The translations under genes were made by a program, and so were the position numbers. Positions 26,746 to 35,351 of a DNA stretch of 64,000 nucleotides are shown here, piece by piece. Source of the DNA: Marixanthomonas sp963974425 (GTDB lineage Bacteria > Bacteroidota > Bacteroidia > Flavobacteriales > Flavobacteriaceae). Position 1 is the stretch's first letter, and every line of letters begins with the position of its first letter. A model generated the notes under the pieces. That model saw nothing but the letters and a program-made list of their open reading frames with translations, did not search any database and was not told the origin of the DNA. The DNA lies in NCBI RefSeq assembly GCF_963974425.1, contig NZ_CAXBCK010000008.1, positions 23,428-87,427 on the forward strand, written 5' to 3'.

Positions 26746-27075
26746 ATGATAAAAGTTAGTGAAAATGCGAAATCAAAACTAGAACAATTGATGTCTGAAG
26801 AGGGCTTCAATATAATAAACGATTTTGTAAGAGTAGGTGTAAAAAGCGGAGGTTGCTCTGGTTTGTCCTACGATCTTAAGTTTGATGACAAAATCGGGGA
26901 AAACGATAAACTTTTTGAAGATGAATCGGTGAAAATCGCTATCGATAAAAAAAGTTTTCTCTATCTAGTAGGAACCACGTTAGAATACAGCGGTGGATTA
27001 AACGGCAAAGGCTTTGTTTTCAACAATCCCAATGCAAACCGCACCTGTGGTTGTGGCGAAAGTTTTTCGCTCTAA
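26746..27075 (+). CDS. sufA: A-type iron-sulfur carrier (SufA/IscA/ErpA family)
   Basis: 109-residue HesB/IscA protein with the three conserved cysteines: C37 in SGGCSGLSYD and C101 and C103 in TCGCGESF. A-type carriers accept Fe-S clusters from the SufBCD scaffold and pass them to target apoproteins. It is the first gene of the suf operon, 78 bases before sufB. The family members SufA, IscA and ErpA cannot be told apart by sequence; the symbol follows the operon context. Confidence 0.92.
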   Translation: MIKVSENAKSKLEQLMSEEGFNIINDFVRVGVKSGGCSGLSYDLKFDDKIGENDKLFEDESVKIAIDKKSFLYLVGTTLEYSGGLNGKGFVFNNPNANRTCGCGESFSL

Positions 27076-27153
27076 TTAATTTGAATAAAAATTTTACTTT
27101 GCTTTACATCTGAAATAGGTCTAGTAAAGAAGAATAAAAAAATAAAAGCTACA

Positions 27154-28593
27154 ATGGCTAAGTTTACTGAAGACGATTTAAAGAAAGAACTCGAAACAAA
27201 AGAGTACGAATACGGATTTTATACTGATATAGAATCTGACACGTTCCCTGTTGGCTTAAACGAGGACATTGTTCGTGCTATTTCAAAAAAGAAAGAAGAG
27301 CCCGAATGGATGACCGAATGGCGTTTAGAATCTTTTCGTTATTGGAAAGAAATGATTGAACCTGAATGGGCAAACGTTCATTACAACAAACCAGATTTTC
27401 AAAACATATCATATTATTCAGCTCCTAACAAAAAACCGAAATACGACAGTATTGACGAAGTAGATCCAGAATTATTGGAAACCTTCAATAAGCTAGGTAT
27501 TTCACTAGATGAGCAAAAAAAATTAGCAGGTGTTGCTGTAGATATTGTAATGGATTCCGTTTCAGTAACTACAACTTTTAAAGATACTTTGGCAAAGAAG
27601 GGGATTATTTTCTGCTCTATTTCCGAAGCAATTAAAGAGCATCCAGAACTTGTTAAAAAGTACTTAGGTTCTGTAGTTCCGCAGAAAGACAACTTTTACG
27701 CAGCTTTAAATAGCGCGGTGTTTAGTGATGGATCATTCTGTTACATTCCAAAAGGTGTACGATGCCCAATGGAACTTTCAACCTATTTTCGAATTAACCA
27801 GGCCGGAACAGGACAATTTGAGCGTACGTTAGTAGTTGCCGATGAAGACAGTTACGTAAGTTATTTAGAAGGCTGTACGGCACCTATGCGTGACGAAAAT
27901 CAATTACACGCTGCAGTTGTAGAGTTGGTTGCTTTGGACGGCGCTGAGATTAAATATTCTACTGTTCAAAATTGGTTTCCAGGAAGTAAAGATGGAAAGG
28001 GCGGAGTATTCAACTTTGTGACAAAAAGAGGAATTTGTGAAAAGAACGCAAAAATTTCTTGGACGCAAGTAGAAACTGGAAGTGCCGTAACTTGGAAATA
28101 TCCTAGTTGTATATTAAAAGGCGATAACTCTATTGGAGAGTTTTATTCAATTGCCGTTACTAACAACTTTCAGCAGGCTGATACCGGTACTAAAATGATT
28201 CACTTAGGAAAGAACACAAAAAGCACCATTATTTCAAAAGGTATTTCGGCTGGTAAATCGCAAAACAGTTATCGCGGATTAGTACAGATAAATAGCCGAG
28301 CCGGTAATTTTTCTCAGTGTGATTCGTTGCTAATGGGTAATGAGTGTGGAGCGCACACCTTCCCTTACATTGAAGCTAAAAGTAAAACAGCTCAAGTAGA
28401 GCACGAGGCAACAACAAGTAAAATTGGTGAGGACCAAATTTTTTATTGTAATCAACGTGGTATAGACACTGAAAAAGCAATCGCATTAATTGTAAACGGT
28501 TTCAGTAAAGAAGTTTTAAATAAACTACCTATGGAATTTGCCGTTGAAGCGCAAAAACTATTAGAAATTTCATTGGAAGGATCTGTAGGTTAA
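27154..28593 (+). CDS. sufB: Fe-S cluster scaffold subunit SufB
   Basis: 479-residue SufB with a C-terminal beta-helix core. Conserved features include YIPKGVRCPMELSTYFRIN, NWFPGS, SSxQ-rich strands and the C-terminal EHEATTSKIGEDQIFYCNQRGI region that forms the interface and cluster site with SufD. It is cytoplasmic and works in the SufBC2D complex as the main scaffold for de novo [Fe-S] assembly. The order here is sufA, sufB, lipoprotein, sufC, sufD, sufS, META lipoprotein, sufE, sufT. Confidence 0.97.
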   Translation: MAKFTEDDLKKELETKEYEYGFYTDIESDTFPVGLNEDIVRAISKKKEEPEWMTEWRLESFRYWKEMIEPEWANVHYNKPDFQNISYYSAPNKKPKYDSIDEVDPELLETFNKLGISLDEQKKLAGVAVDIVMDSVSVTTTFKDTLAKKGIIFCSISEAIKEHPELVKKYLGSVVPQKDNFYAALNSAVFSDGSFCYIPKGVRCPMELSTYFRINQAGTGQFERTLVVADEDSYVSYLEGCTAPMRDENQLHAAVVELVALDGAEIKYSTVQNWFPGSKDGKGGVFNFVTKRGICEKNAKISWTQVETGSAVTWKYPSCILKGDNSIGEFYSIAVTNNFQQADTGTKMIHLGKNTKSTIISKGISAGKSQNSYRGLVQINSRAGNFSQCDSLLMGNECGAHTFPYIEAKSKTAQVEHEATTSKIGEDQIFYCNQRGIDTEKAIALIVNGFSKEVLNKLPMEFAVEAQKLLEISLEGSVG

Positions 28594-28629
28594 TTTTTTC
28601 TGAAAAATAAAAACCCAAAATATAGTACC

Positions 28630-29043
28630 ATGAAAAAAACATTTTTGCTGCTATTACTTTCAGCCACAGTGATTTCTTGTAACGATACAAAAAAAGAAAC
28701 TGAAGAACAGCCTGAAGAAAAAGTCGCTTCGGCAACCGACGAGTCCGTAAAGACTTACAGAGGCGAATTTATTTACACCGACGATGCAGCAGTTTTAAAA
28801 GGAAACACATTTATTTATGGGGTTACTATAGACGATAAAAGCCAAGAATTGGCCGATAAGGTTTCCAAAATAAAAAAAGACGCTTATGATATGGTTCCAG
28901 TAATTGTTACTGGGGAAGTAAAACCAAATCCAAAAGCTGAAAACGAAGAGGTTTGGGAAGAAGTGATTACCATAAAAGATATTTTACATGTTAGCGATAA
29001 ACCCGCTAAAAACGATATAAAATTAGAAGAAAAGAAAAGTTAA
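28630..29043 (+). CDS. Small lipoprotein inside the suf operon
   Basis: 137-residue lipoprotein with lipobox VISC and C17, then an acidic linker and one small domain with YRGEFIYTDDAAVLKG and PVIVTGEVKPNPKAENEEVW. The latter resembles the VxVxGxV style of OB-fold or NigD-like small envelope proteins, but no family is claimed. It sits 36 bases after sufB and 2 bases before sufC, so it must be translated from the suf mRNA although it belongs in the envelope while Suf proteins are cytoplasmic. Function unknown. Confidence 0.8.
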   Translation: MKKTFLLLLLSATVISCNDTKKETEEQPEEKVASATDESVKTYRGEFIYTDDAAVLKGNTFIYGVTIDDKSQELADKVSKIKKDAYDMVPVIVTGEVKPNPKAENEEVWEEVITIKDILHVSDKPAKNDIKLEEKKS

Positions 29044-29045
29044 TT

Positions 29046-29795
29046 ATGCTACATATAAAAAACCTGCACGCAGGTATTGAAGGAAAAGATATTTTAAAAG
29101 GCATTAATTTAGAAGTAAAAGCTGGTGAAGTACACGCTATTATGGGGCCAAATGGTTCTGGTAAAAGCACCTTGGCTTCGGTTATTGCTGGAAAAGAAGA
29201 GTTTGAGCTTCAACAAGGCGAAATTGTCTTCGAAGGCGCTGAAATATCTGAACTGGATCCCGAAGAACGTGCTCATAAAGGCTTGTTCTTATCATTCCAA
29301 TACCCTATTGAAATTCCTGGTGTTACAGTAACCAACTTTATAAAAACGGCTATAAACGAAACCCGTAAAGCTAAAGGCTTAGAAGATATGCCAGCCAGCG
29401 AAATGTTGAAAAGAATAAAGGAAAAGGCAGACATGCTAGAGATTGACCGAAAATTTCTGTCTCGTTCCTTAAATGAAGGTTTTTCTGGAGGTGAGAAAAA
29501 ACGAAACGAGATTTTTCAATTAGCTATGATGGAACCAAAATTAGCCATCTTAGACGAAACAGACTCTGGTTTGGATATTGACGCCTTGAAAATTGTAGCT
29601 GACGGAGTTAACAAACTAAAAAGCAAGGACAACGCTGTTATTGTAATTACGCACTACCAACGTTTGCTAAACCATATAGTTCCGGATTATGTACACGTAC
29701 TAATGGGCGGAAAAATAGTAAAATCTGGTGGTAAAGAATTAGCATATGAGCTTGAAGAACGAGGCTACGATTGGATTAAAGAAGAATTGGTTTAA
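29046..29795 (+). CDS. sufC: Fe-S assembly ATPase SufC
   Basis: 249-residue ABC-type ATPase. Walker A is GPNGSGKST with K40, the signature is LNEGFSGGEKKR and Walker B plus switch is LAILDETDSGLDID. It lacks membrane segments. SufC binds SufB and SufD and drives conformational changes of the scaffold by ATP hydrolysis. Its start lies two bases after the stop of the embedded lipoprotein gene. Confidence 0.97.
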   Translation: MLHIKNLHAGIEGKDILKGINLEVKAGEVHAIMGPNGSGKSTLASVIAGKEEFELQQGEIVFEGAEISELDPEERAHKGLFLSFQYPIEIPGVTVTNFIKTAINETRKAKGLEDMPASEMLKRIKEKADMLEIDRKFLSRSLNEGFSGGEKKRNEIFQLAMMEPKLAILDETDSGLDIDALKIVADGVNKLKSKDNAVIVITHYQRLLNHIVPDYVHVLMGGKIVKSGGKELAYELEERGYDWIKEELV

Positions 29796-29860
29796 ACAAG
29801 CCTATTCCCTCTTGGAGGGGCAATGAGCAAGTTTTCCATAAATCTTAAACAAAGATAAAA

Positions 29861-31177
29861 ATGAGTTTAAAAGATAAATTAGTTTCATCATACATCGCTT
29901 TTGAAGATCACTTGGAGCCCGACTCTCCTATACACGATCTTCGCAATAAAGCCATGAAAGTTTTTGAAGAACAAGGTTTCCCTTCCAAAAAGGAAGAAGC
30001 TTGGAAATACACTTCTTTAAAATCAGTTGAAAAAACCGATTACAGTATTTTCCCGAAGCAACAGGAAAAACATATTGAATTTAAGGATGTTAAAAAATAC
30101 TTTCTGCACGACATCGATACCTATAAAATCGTTTTTATAGACGGTGTTTACAGTTCATTTTTATCTGAAACTACACACGATTCTATCGATGTTTGCCTGC
30201 TATCTTCTGCTTTGAACAAATCGAAGTACCAACCGGTAATCGAAGCATATTTCAATAAAATAGCAGAAAAAGATAGTCTTACTTCTTTGAATACTGCTTT
30301 TGCCAAAGAAGGAGCTTATATTCACATTCCGAAAAATAAGGAGGTTGAAAAACCTATTGAGATCATCAACTTCTCAACCGGAAATGAAGCGGCAGCTATG
30401 TTGCAGCCTCGTAATTTAGTAGTAGTTGGTGAAAATGCACACGTTCAGATTATTGAGCGCCATCAAAGTCTTTCAGAAAATGCTGTATTTACCAATAGTG
30501 TTACTGAAATATTCGCAGAAAAGCGTGCATATGTAGATTACTATAAGATACAAACCGACAATACTACAGCTTCTTTAATTGATAATACATACGTTTCGCA
30601 ACAACGAGAAAGCAACTGCCGAGTACATACCTTTTCATTTGGTGGAAAATTAACTCGTAACAACCTTCATTTTTATCAATTTGGAGAGCGTTGTGATTCT
30701 ACACTTAATGGTATTACTATTATTGAGGATAAACAACATGTAGATCACAATACCTTAGTGCACCACACAGCACCAAACTGTGAAAGTCACCAAGACTATA
30801 AGGGTATTTATGCGGATAAATCAACTGGGGTTTTTAATGGTAAAGTATTGGTTGATAAAGTAGCTCAAAAGATTGATGCATTTCAAAAAAACAACAACAT
30901 ATTAGTGGACGATGGTGCCACCATCAACTCTAAACCTCAATTAGAAATTTTTGCAGACGATGTAAAATGCACACACGGTTGTACCATTGGTCAATTAGAT
31001 GAAGACGCTTTATTCTATATGCGTTCTCGTGGTATTGCTAAAAAAGAAGCTCGTGCATTATTAATGTATGCTTTTGCAAACAGTGTACTTGAAAGTGTGA
31101 AAATTCCCGAATTGAAACAACGTATCAATAAACTAATTGCCAAAAAAATTGGCGTTAGTCTGGGTTTTCAATTGTAA
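29861..31177 (+). CDS. sufD: Fe-S assembly subunit SufD
   Basis: 438-residue SufD, paralogous to SufB. The conserved C-terminal region DDGATINSKPQLEIFADD followed by VKCTHGCTIGQLDEDALFY contains the His and Cys typical of SufD. It forms the SufBC2D scaffold with SufB and is implicated in iron entry. A small GC-rich hairpin (CCCTC-TTG-GAGGG, 29807-29819) lies in the 65-base gap before it; it lacks a T run and is not a terminator. Confidence 0.96.
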   Translation: MSLKDKLVSSYIAFEDHLEPDSPIHDLRNKAMKVFEEQGFPSKKEEAWKYTSLKSVEKTDYSIFPKQQEKHIEFKDVKKYFLHDIDTYKIVFIDGVYSSFLSETTHDSIDVCLLSSALNKSKYQPVIEAYFNKIAEKDSLTSLNTAFAKEGAYIHIPKNKEVEKPIEIINFSTGNEAAAMLQPRNLVVVGENAHVQIIERHQSLSENAVFTNSVTEIFAEKRAYVDYYKIQTDNTTASLIDNTYVSQQRESNCRVHTFSFGGKLTRNNLHFYQFGERCDSTLNGITIIEDKQHVDHNTLVHHTAPNCESHQDYKGIYADKSTGVFNGKVLVDKVAQKIDAFQKNNNILVDDGATINSKPQLEIFADDVKCTHGCTIGQLDEDALFYMRSRGIAKKEARALLMYAFANSVLESVKIPELKQRINKLIAKKIGVSLGFQL

Positions 31178-31200
31178 TCACTCCTTAAATAAAATTTTCC

Positions 31201-32418
31201 ATGGCCTTTAACGTTCAGGAAATTAGAAAAGACTTTCCCATTCTTCAACGTGAAGTAAATGGCAAACCCCTTGTATATTTAGATAATGCAGCTACGGCTC
31301 AAAAACCACAAGCGGTGATTGACTGTATTGTAGATTACTATTCAAATTACAATGCAAACATTCATCGTGGGGTGCATACGTTGTCTCAAGAGGCAACCGA
31401 TGCGTATGAAGGTGCTCGGAAAAAAATTCAAGAACATTTCAATATACAACATTCGCACGAAGTTATTTTAACCGCGGGTACCACTCATGGTATTAATATG
31501 ATAGCGAATGGCTTCAATGAATTTCTGAAAAAAGGCGATGAGATTATTGTTTCGGCTTTAGAACATCATTCTAATATCGTTCCTTGGCAAATGCTTTGTG
31601 AACGTACGGGAGCCGAATTAAAAGTAATTCCTATTGATGAAAAGGGCGTTTTAGTTCTTTCAGAATACGAAAAATTGCTCTCAGAACATACAAAGTTGGT
31701 TTTTGTAAATCATATTTCGAATGCATTAGGAACCATCAATCCAATTGCTGAAATTATTGAAATGGCACACAATGTCGATGCTGCGGTTTTAGTAGATGGA
31801 GCCCAATCTTGTTCGCACATTAAACCCGATTTACAAGCACTCGATGTTGACTTCTATGTAACGTCGGCCCATAAAATGTGTGGTCCCACAGGTGTAGGAA
31901 TGCTCTACGGAAAAGAAGAATGGCTCAATAAATTACCTCCATATCAAGGGGGTGGTGAGATGATTGCCGAAGTAACTTTTGCAAAAACGACGTATGCCGG
32001 TCTACCACATAAATTTGAAGCTGGCACGCCTAATATTGCAGGCGGTATTGCTTTTGGTGCTGCAATTGATTACCTTAACAGTATCGGTTTTGATGAAATT
32101 GATGCACACGAACATGAATTATTGACCTATGCCACCGAGCAATTAACAGCGATAGAAGGGTTAAAAATATACGGAACAGGTGTTGCTAAAACATCGGTTA
32201 TTTCGTTCAATATTGAAGGAATTCATCCATACGATATTGGTACTATTGTTGATAAATTAGGCATAGCGGTTCGTACGGGTCATCATTGTGCACAACCCAT
32301 AATGGATTATTATAAGATACCCGGTACGGTTCGTGCTTCTTTCGCTTTTTATAATACAAAGGAAGAAGTTGATGCACTCGTTAAAGCCGTGAAGAAAGCA
32401 AAAACGATGTTAACTTAA
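31201..32418 (+). CDS. sufS: Cysteine desulfurase SufS
   Basis: 405-residue group II cysteine desulfurase. The PLP lysine is K225 in VTSAHKMCGPTGVG and the persulfide-forming cysteine is C363 in RTGHHCAQPIMDYY, followed by the group II signature GTVRASFAFYN. It removes sulfur from cysteine and passes it to SufE for cluster assembly. A sufE gene follows after one intervening lipoprotein gene, which fits the SufS-SufE transfer pair. Confidence 0.96.
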   Translation: MAFNVQEIRKDFPILQREVNGKPLVYLDNAATAQKPQAVIDCIVDYYSNYNANIHRGVHTLSQEATDAYEGARKKIQEHFNIQHSHEVILTAGTTHGINMIANGFNEFLKKGDEIIVSALEHHSNIVPWQMLCERTGAELKVIPIDEKGVLVLSEYEKLLSEHTKLVFVNHISNALGTINPIAEIIEMAHNVDAAVLVDGAQSCSHIKPDLQALDVDFYVTSAHKMCGPTGVGMLYGKEEWLNKLPPYQGGGEMIAEVTFAKTTYAGLPHKFEAGTPNIAGGIAFGAAIDYLNSIGFDEIDAHEHELLTYATEQLTAIEGLKIYGTGVAKTSVISFNIEGIHPYDIGTIVDKLGIAVRTGHHCAQPIMDYYKIPGTVRASFAFYNTKEEVDALVKAVKKAKTMLT

Positions 32419-32430
32419 ACAGTAGAACTT

Positions 32431-32868
32431 ATGAAATCACTTGCTACGCTTAGCCTATTAGTATTCGCCCTTGTTTTTACAAGTTGTGACGAAACAAAAA
32501 GAGTAATCGATGTTGCTGGAAATGTACAATTATCTGGAGATTACACTGTAACGAATGTTGAAGGCACTTCTATGTCTGCAACTAAGCCAACCATTACTTT
32601 TGCGGCTCTTAGTAGCAGAGTTTCCGGAAATGCTGGCTGCAACAATTACTTTGGTGATTACACAATTACCAACAATACTTTGACTTTAGGTGAATTGGCA
32701 GCCACTAAAAAAATGTGTGGAGAGGATGCGATGCAAGTTGAAGACAAGTTTTTAGAAACTATGAATAAAGTAGGCGGTTACCGTATTCAAGATAACGTGT
32801 TAACTTTATATGCAAAAAGCGACCAAAGTGTCCTGATAACCGCAACAAAAGACAAAGAAGAAAATTAA
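32431..32868 (+). CDS. META-domain (HslJ-like) lipoprotein
   Basis: 145-residue lipoprotein (C19 in FTSC) with one META domain, including TVTNVEGTSMSA, GNAGCNNYFGDYTI and LGELAATKKMCGED. META domains occur in HslJ and in envelope-stress or heat-shock proteins, without known enzymatic activity. It lies 12 bases after sufS, and its last base is the first base of the sufE ATG, so the genes are coupled. This is the second envelope protein encoded within the cytoplasmic suf pathway operon. Function unknown. Confidence 0.88.
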   Translation: MKSLATLSLLVFALVFTSCDETKRVIDVAGNVQLSGDYTVTNVEGTSMSATKPTITFAALSSRVSGNAGCNNYFGDYTITNNTLTLGELAATKKMCGEDAMQVEDKFLETMNKVGGYRIQDNVLTLYAKSDQSVLITATKDKEEN

Positions 32869-33293
32869 TGACCATACAAGAGATACAAAACGATTTAATT
32901 GACGAGTTTTCCATGTTCGATGATTGGATGGAACGCTATGAATATATGATAGAGTTGGGAAAATCGTTACCATTAATTGATGAGGAACTTAAAACTGAAG
33001 ATAAGCTAATTAAAGGTTGTCAGTCTCGTGTTTGGCTAAATGCCGAAGTAAAAGATGACAAAGTAGTCTTCACTGCAGATAGTGATGCCATTATCACAAA
33101 AGGCATTATTGCTATATTAATCCGAGCTTTTTCAAATCAAAAGCCAGAAGATATCATTGAAGCAGACACACAGTTTATTGACGAGATTGGCCTAAAAGAA
33201 CATTTATCTCCTACCCGTGCAAATGGTTTGGTTTCTATGGTAAAGCAATTAAAATTGTATGCCGTGGCCTACCAAGCACAACTAAAAAATTAA
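32868..33293 (+). CDS. sufE: Cysteine desulfuration protein SufE
   Basis: 141-residue SufE. The acceptor cysteine is C51 in LIKGCQSRVWL, the family signature. It takes persulfide sulfur from SufS C363, stimulates the desulfurase and delivers sulfur to SufB. The ATG overlaps the preceding stop by one base (TAATG). Confidence 0.95.
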   Translation: MTIQEIQNDLIDEFSMFDDWMERYEYMIELGKSLPLIDEELKTEDKLIKGCQSRVWLNAEVKDDKVVFTADSDAIITKGIIAILIRAFSNQKPEDIIEADTQFIDEIGLKEHLSPTRANGLVSMVKQLKLYAVAYQAQLKN

Positions 33294-33297
33294 AATT

Positions 33298-33624
33298 ATG
33301 AGCGCTGAAACTATAAACACAACCGAATTGGGTGATAAAATCGTAAAAGTGATTAAAACTATTTACGATCCCGAAATCCCTGTAGATGTATACGAATTGG
33401 GATTAATCTACGATGTTTTCGTTAATGAAGACCACGAAGTAAAAATCTTAATGACGTTAACGACTCCCAACTGCCCCGTAGCAGAATCTTTACCTCAAGA
33501 AGTTGAAGACAAAGTGAAATCTATTAAGATGGTAAAAGATGCCGAAGTAGAAATCACCTTCGACCCACCGTGGAGTCAAGAATTAATGAGCGAAGAAGCA
33601 AAGCTGGAATTGGGGATGCTGTAA
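33298..33624 (+). CDS. sufT: SufT/DUF59 (MIP18-like) Fe-S assembly protein
   Basis: 108-residue DUF59 protein with YDPEIPVDVYELGLIYDV and LMTLTTPNCPVAESLP, including the conserved Cys, typical of the SufT/PaaD/MIP18 group. In bacteria these proteins help mature certain Fe-S proteins under high demand. It is the last gene of the suf run, four bases after sufE. A long hairpin follows that may end the operon. Confidence 0.92.
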   Translation: MSAETINTTELGDKIVKVIKTIYDPEIPVDVYELGLIYDVFVNEDHEVKILMTLTTPNCPVAESLPQEVEDKVKSIKMVKDAEVEITFDPPWSQELMSEEAKLELGML

Positions 33625-33674
33625 GTAGTGAATCGGTGGTTTCTATACTATTTTTGAGACAACTGCGTTGTTTA

Positions 33675-33728
33675 AAAATCACTCAACCACCTTACTTATG
33701 AAAAGAACTGAGGCGGTTGAGTGATTTT
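33675..33728 (+). terminator. Possible suf operon terminator
   Basis: A 17-bp stem with one A-C mismatch (33675-33691 with 33712-33728) joins AAAATCACTCAACC and GGTTGAGTGATTTT around a 20-base loop. The A- and T-ended arms fit a Bacteroidetes terminator, but there is no long T run beyond the stem. It overlaps the next hairpin by five bases, so the two cannot be fully formed together. Confidence 0.5.
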
Positions 33729-33758
33729 AATTACGTTGCAACGCAACATAATTAAAAT
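33724..33758. repeat. Long hairpin overlapping the possible terminator
   Basis: Arms 33724-33739 and 33743-33758 pair over 16 positions with one mismatch around a 3-base loop. An upstream TGCGTTG (33664-33670) can pair instead with CAACGCA at 33739-33745. This gives mutually exclusive folds, like an attenuator or a small repetitive element. No T run follows. Confidence 0.5.
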
Positions 33759-33792
33759 TGTACCGAAACGCCGGGATTAACAACAAACCTTT

Positions 33793-34302
33793 ATGCAAGA
33801 AGAAATTATAAACCGCGTAGCGAACAGTAAACTTATCACCTTTAATTTGGAAGATTTTTATCCAGAAGGAAAGCGGGTTTCCGTTGATATCTCGCAATGG
33901 TTACTGGAAGGTATTGTGTTGCGTGAAAAAGATTTCAGAAAGGAAATAAAAGAGTACGATTGGTCGCAATATGAAGCCTGTTTTGTTAATCTATATTGCT
34001 CTACCGATGCTATCATACCCGGTTGGGCATATATGTTTCTTTCGCTTCAGTTAGCGCCATATGCTAAAAAAACGGTAGTTGGTACTTCAGAAACACTTGA
34101 AAGTATTTTATATTCTGAAATTTTACATTCATTAGACGTTTCAGAATATAAAGATAAACCGGTTATCATTAAAGGCTGCGCCAACAAACCAATCCCTGAA
34201 AATGCTTATGTACTTCTTGCACAAAGACTTCAAGAAGTAGCTAAAAGCGTGATGTATGGTGAAGCCTGTTCTTCGGTTCCCTTGTTTAAAAGAAAGAAAT
34301 AA
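33793..34302 (+). CDS. DUF2480 family protein
   Basis: 169-residue protein of DUF2480, a family largely restricted to Bacteroidetes. Typical segments are FNLEDFYPEGKRVSVDISQWL at the start and GWAYMFLSLQLAPYAK centrally, with KPVIIKGCANKPIPENAYV later. There is no signal peptide, so it is cytoplasmic. No enzymatic role is known. It follows the suf operon after a 168-base structured gap and may be independently transcribed. Its repeated position near suf genes in flavobacteria would suggest a link, but that was not checked. Confidence 0.85.
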   Translation: MQEEIINRVANSKLITFNLEDFYPEGKRVSVDISQWLLEGIVLREKDFRKEIKEYDWSQYEACFVNLYCSTDAIIPGWAYMFLSLQLAPYAKKTVVGTSETLESILYSEILHSLDVSEYKDKPVIIKGCANKPIPENAYVLLAQRLQEVAKSVMYGEACSSVPLFKRKK

Positions 34303-34369
34303 CACCTTTTCTTGGCTTGAATTCAGAAATTTTAAGAAATTCTGTTCTTTCAATAGAACCTTTATCATT

Positions 34370-34377
34370 TAAATTTG
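34370..34377 (+). promoter_or_regulatory. -7 promoter motif for the DUF3078 gene
   Basis: TAAATTTG matches TAnnTTTG exactly, 19 bases upstream of the ATG at 34397. Confidence 0.45.
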
Positions 34378-34396
34378 TGAAAAAACAAACCTTATT

Positions 34397-35296
34397 ATGA
34401 AAAGATTATTTTTATTAGTATTATTTATTTCCCCATTTATTGCAATGGCGCAAGATGAAGAACCTAAAGACGGATGGACCCGTGCTGGGAATGTTTCTTT
34501 AATTTTTAACCAATCAGCCTTTAACGACGAATGGACCGGTGGTGGAACATCCAACTATGCTGCAAACCTTAATTTTACCTACGATTTTAACTACAGACAA
34601 GGAAAGTTAACGTGGGACAACCGTATTCTTGCAGATTATGGAATTACAAAAACAAAAGACAATGATTTTTCCAGAAAAACGAACGACCGATTAGAGTTGA
34701 ATTCTATTTTAGGCCGTCAAATACAAGAAAGTAATTGGTATTACTCTTTCTTTGTGAACTTTAAAACTCAATTTGCAAAAGGATACGAGTTTGGCGAAGA
34801 TGCTGATGGTAATGAAATTCGTACTGAAACAACTCGTTTTATGTCTCCTGGTTATCTCCAATTTGGACCTGGCATGCTTTGGAAAAAAAGCGACAACTTT
34901 AAAGTAAATATAGCCCCAGCAACAGCCCGTTTAATTTTTGTAAACGAAAAATTTACAACTGTTGATCCAGCATTAGCAGATGAGTTTAACGATGCAGGGG
35001 GTTATTTTGGTGTTGATGCGAACGAAACTACTCGTTTTGAATTTGGTGCCTCGATAAATGCTTATTATAAAGTAGATTTAATGGAAAACGTATCTATGGA
35101 AAATATTTTGGGGCTTTACTCTAATTACTTAGAAGACCCTCAAAATGTTGATCTAGATTACACCATGAACCTAGTATTGAAAGTAAACGACTGGATTACG
35201 GCCAATGCTACCTTCCAGGCTATTTATGATGATAATGCCGTGCAAGCTTTTCAAATACGTGAAACTCTTGGTATAGGTGTTGGTTATAAGTTTTAA
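34397..35296 (+). CDS. DUF3078 outer-membrane protein
   Basis: 299-residue exported protein with a cleavable signal (to about residue 19, FIAMAQ) and no lipobox. The start of the mature part, DGWTRAGNVSLIFNQSAFN then EWTGGGTSNYAANLNFTYD, is the DUF3078 signature. Alternating aromatic and polar strands and a C-terminal GIGVGYKF with terminal Phe fit an outer-membrane beta-barrel. Substrate or function is unknown. A bidirectional terminator separates it from convergent hflX. Confidence 0.85.
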   Translation: MKRLFLLVLFISPFIAMAQDEEPKDGWTRAGNVSLIFNQSAFNDEWTGGGTSNYAANLNFTYDFNYRQGKLTWDNRILADYGITKTKDNDFSRKTNDRLELNSILGRQIQESNWYYSFFVNFKTQFAKGYEFGEDADGNEIRTETTRFMSPGYLQFGPGMLWKKSDNFKVNIAPATARLIFVNEKFTTVDPALADEFNDAGGYFGVDANETTRFEFGASINAYYKVDLMENVSMENILGLYSNYLEDPQNVDLDYTMNLVLKVNDWITANATFQAIYDDNAVQAFQIRETLGIGVGYKF

Positions 35297-35315
35297 TAAC
35301 TACTGAAATAATCAT

Positions 35316-35351
35316 AAAAAAAACCGGCAAATTGAATTTGCCGGTTTTTTT
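35316..35351. terminator. Bidirectional terminator between DUF3078 and hflX
   Basis: AAACCGGCAAATT (35321-35333) pairs perfectly with 35335-35347, flanked by A8 and T8 runs. It fits termination of both convergent genes. Confidence 0.92.

Noticed and set aside
29807..29819. Terminator between sufC and sufD
   Set aside because: The stem is only five pairs with a 3-base loop and is not followed by a T run; the operon likely continues.
33660..33760. Integron attC site or MITE
   Set aside because: The hairpins and GTTG-like core sequences were suggestive, but no integrase, cassette array, target duplication or second copy is in the window.
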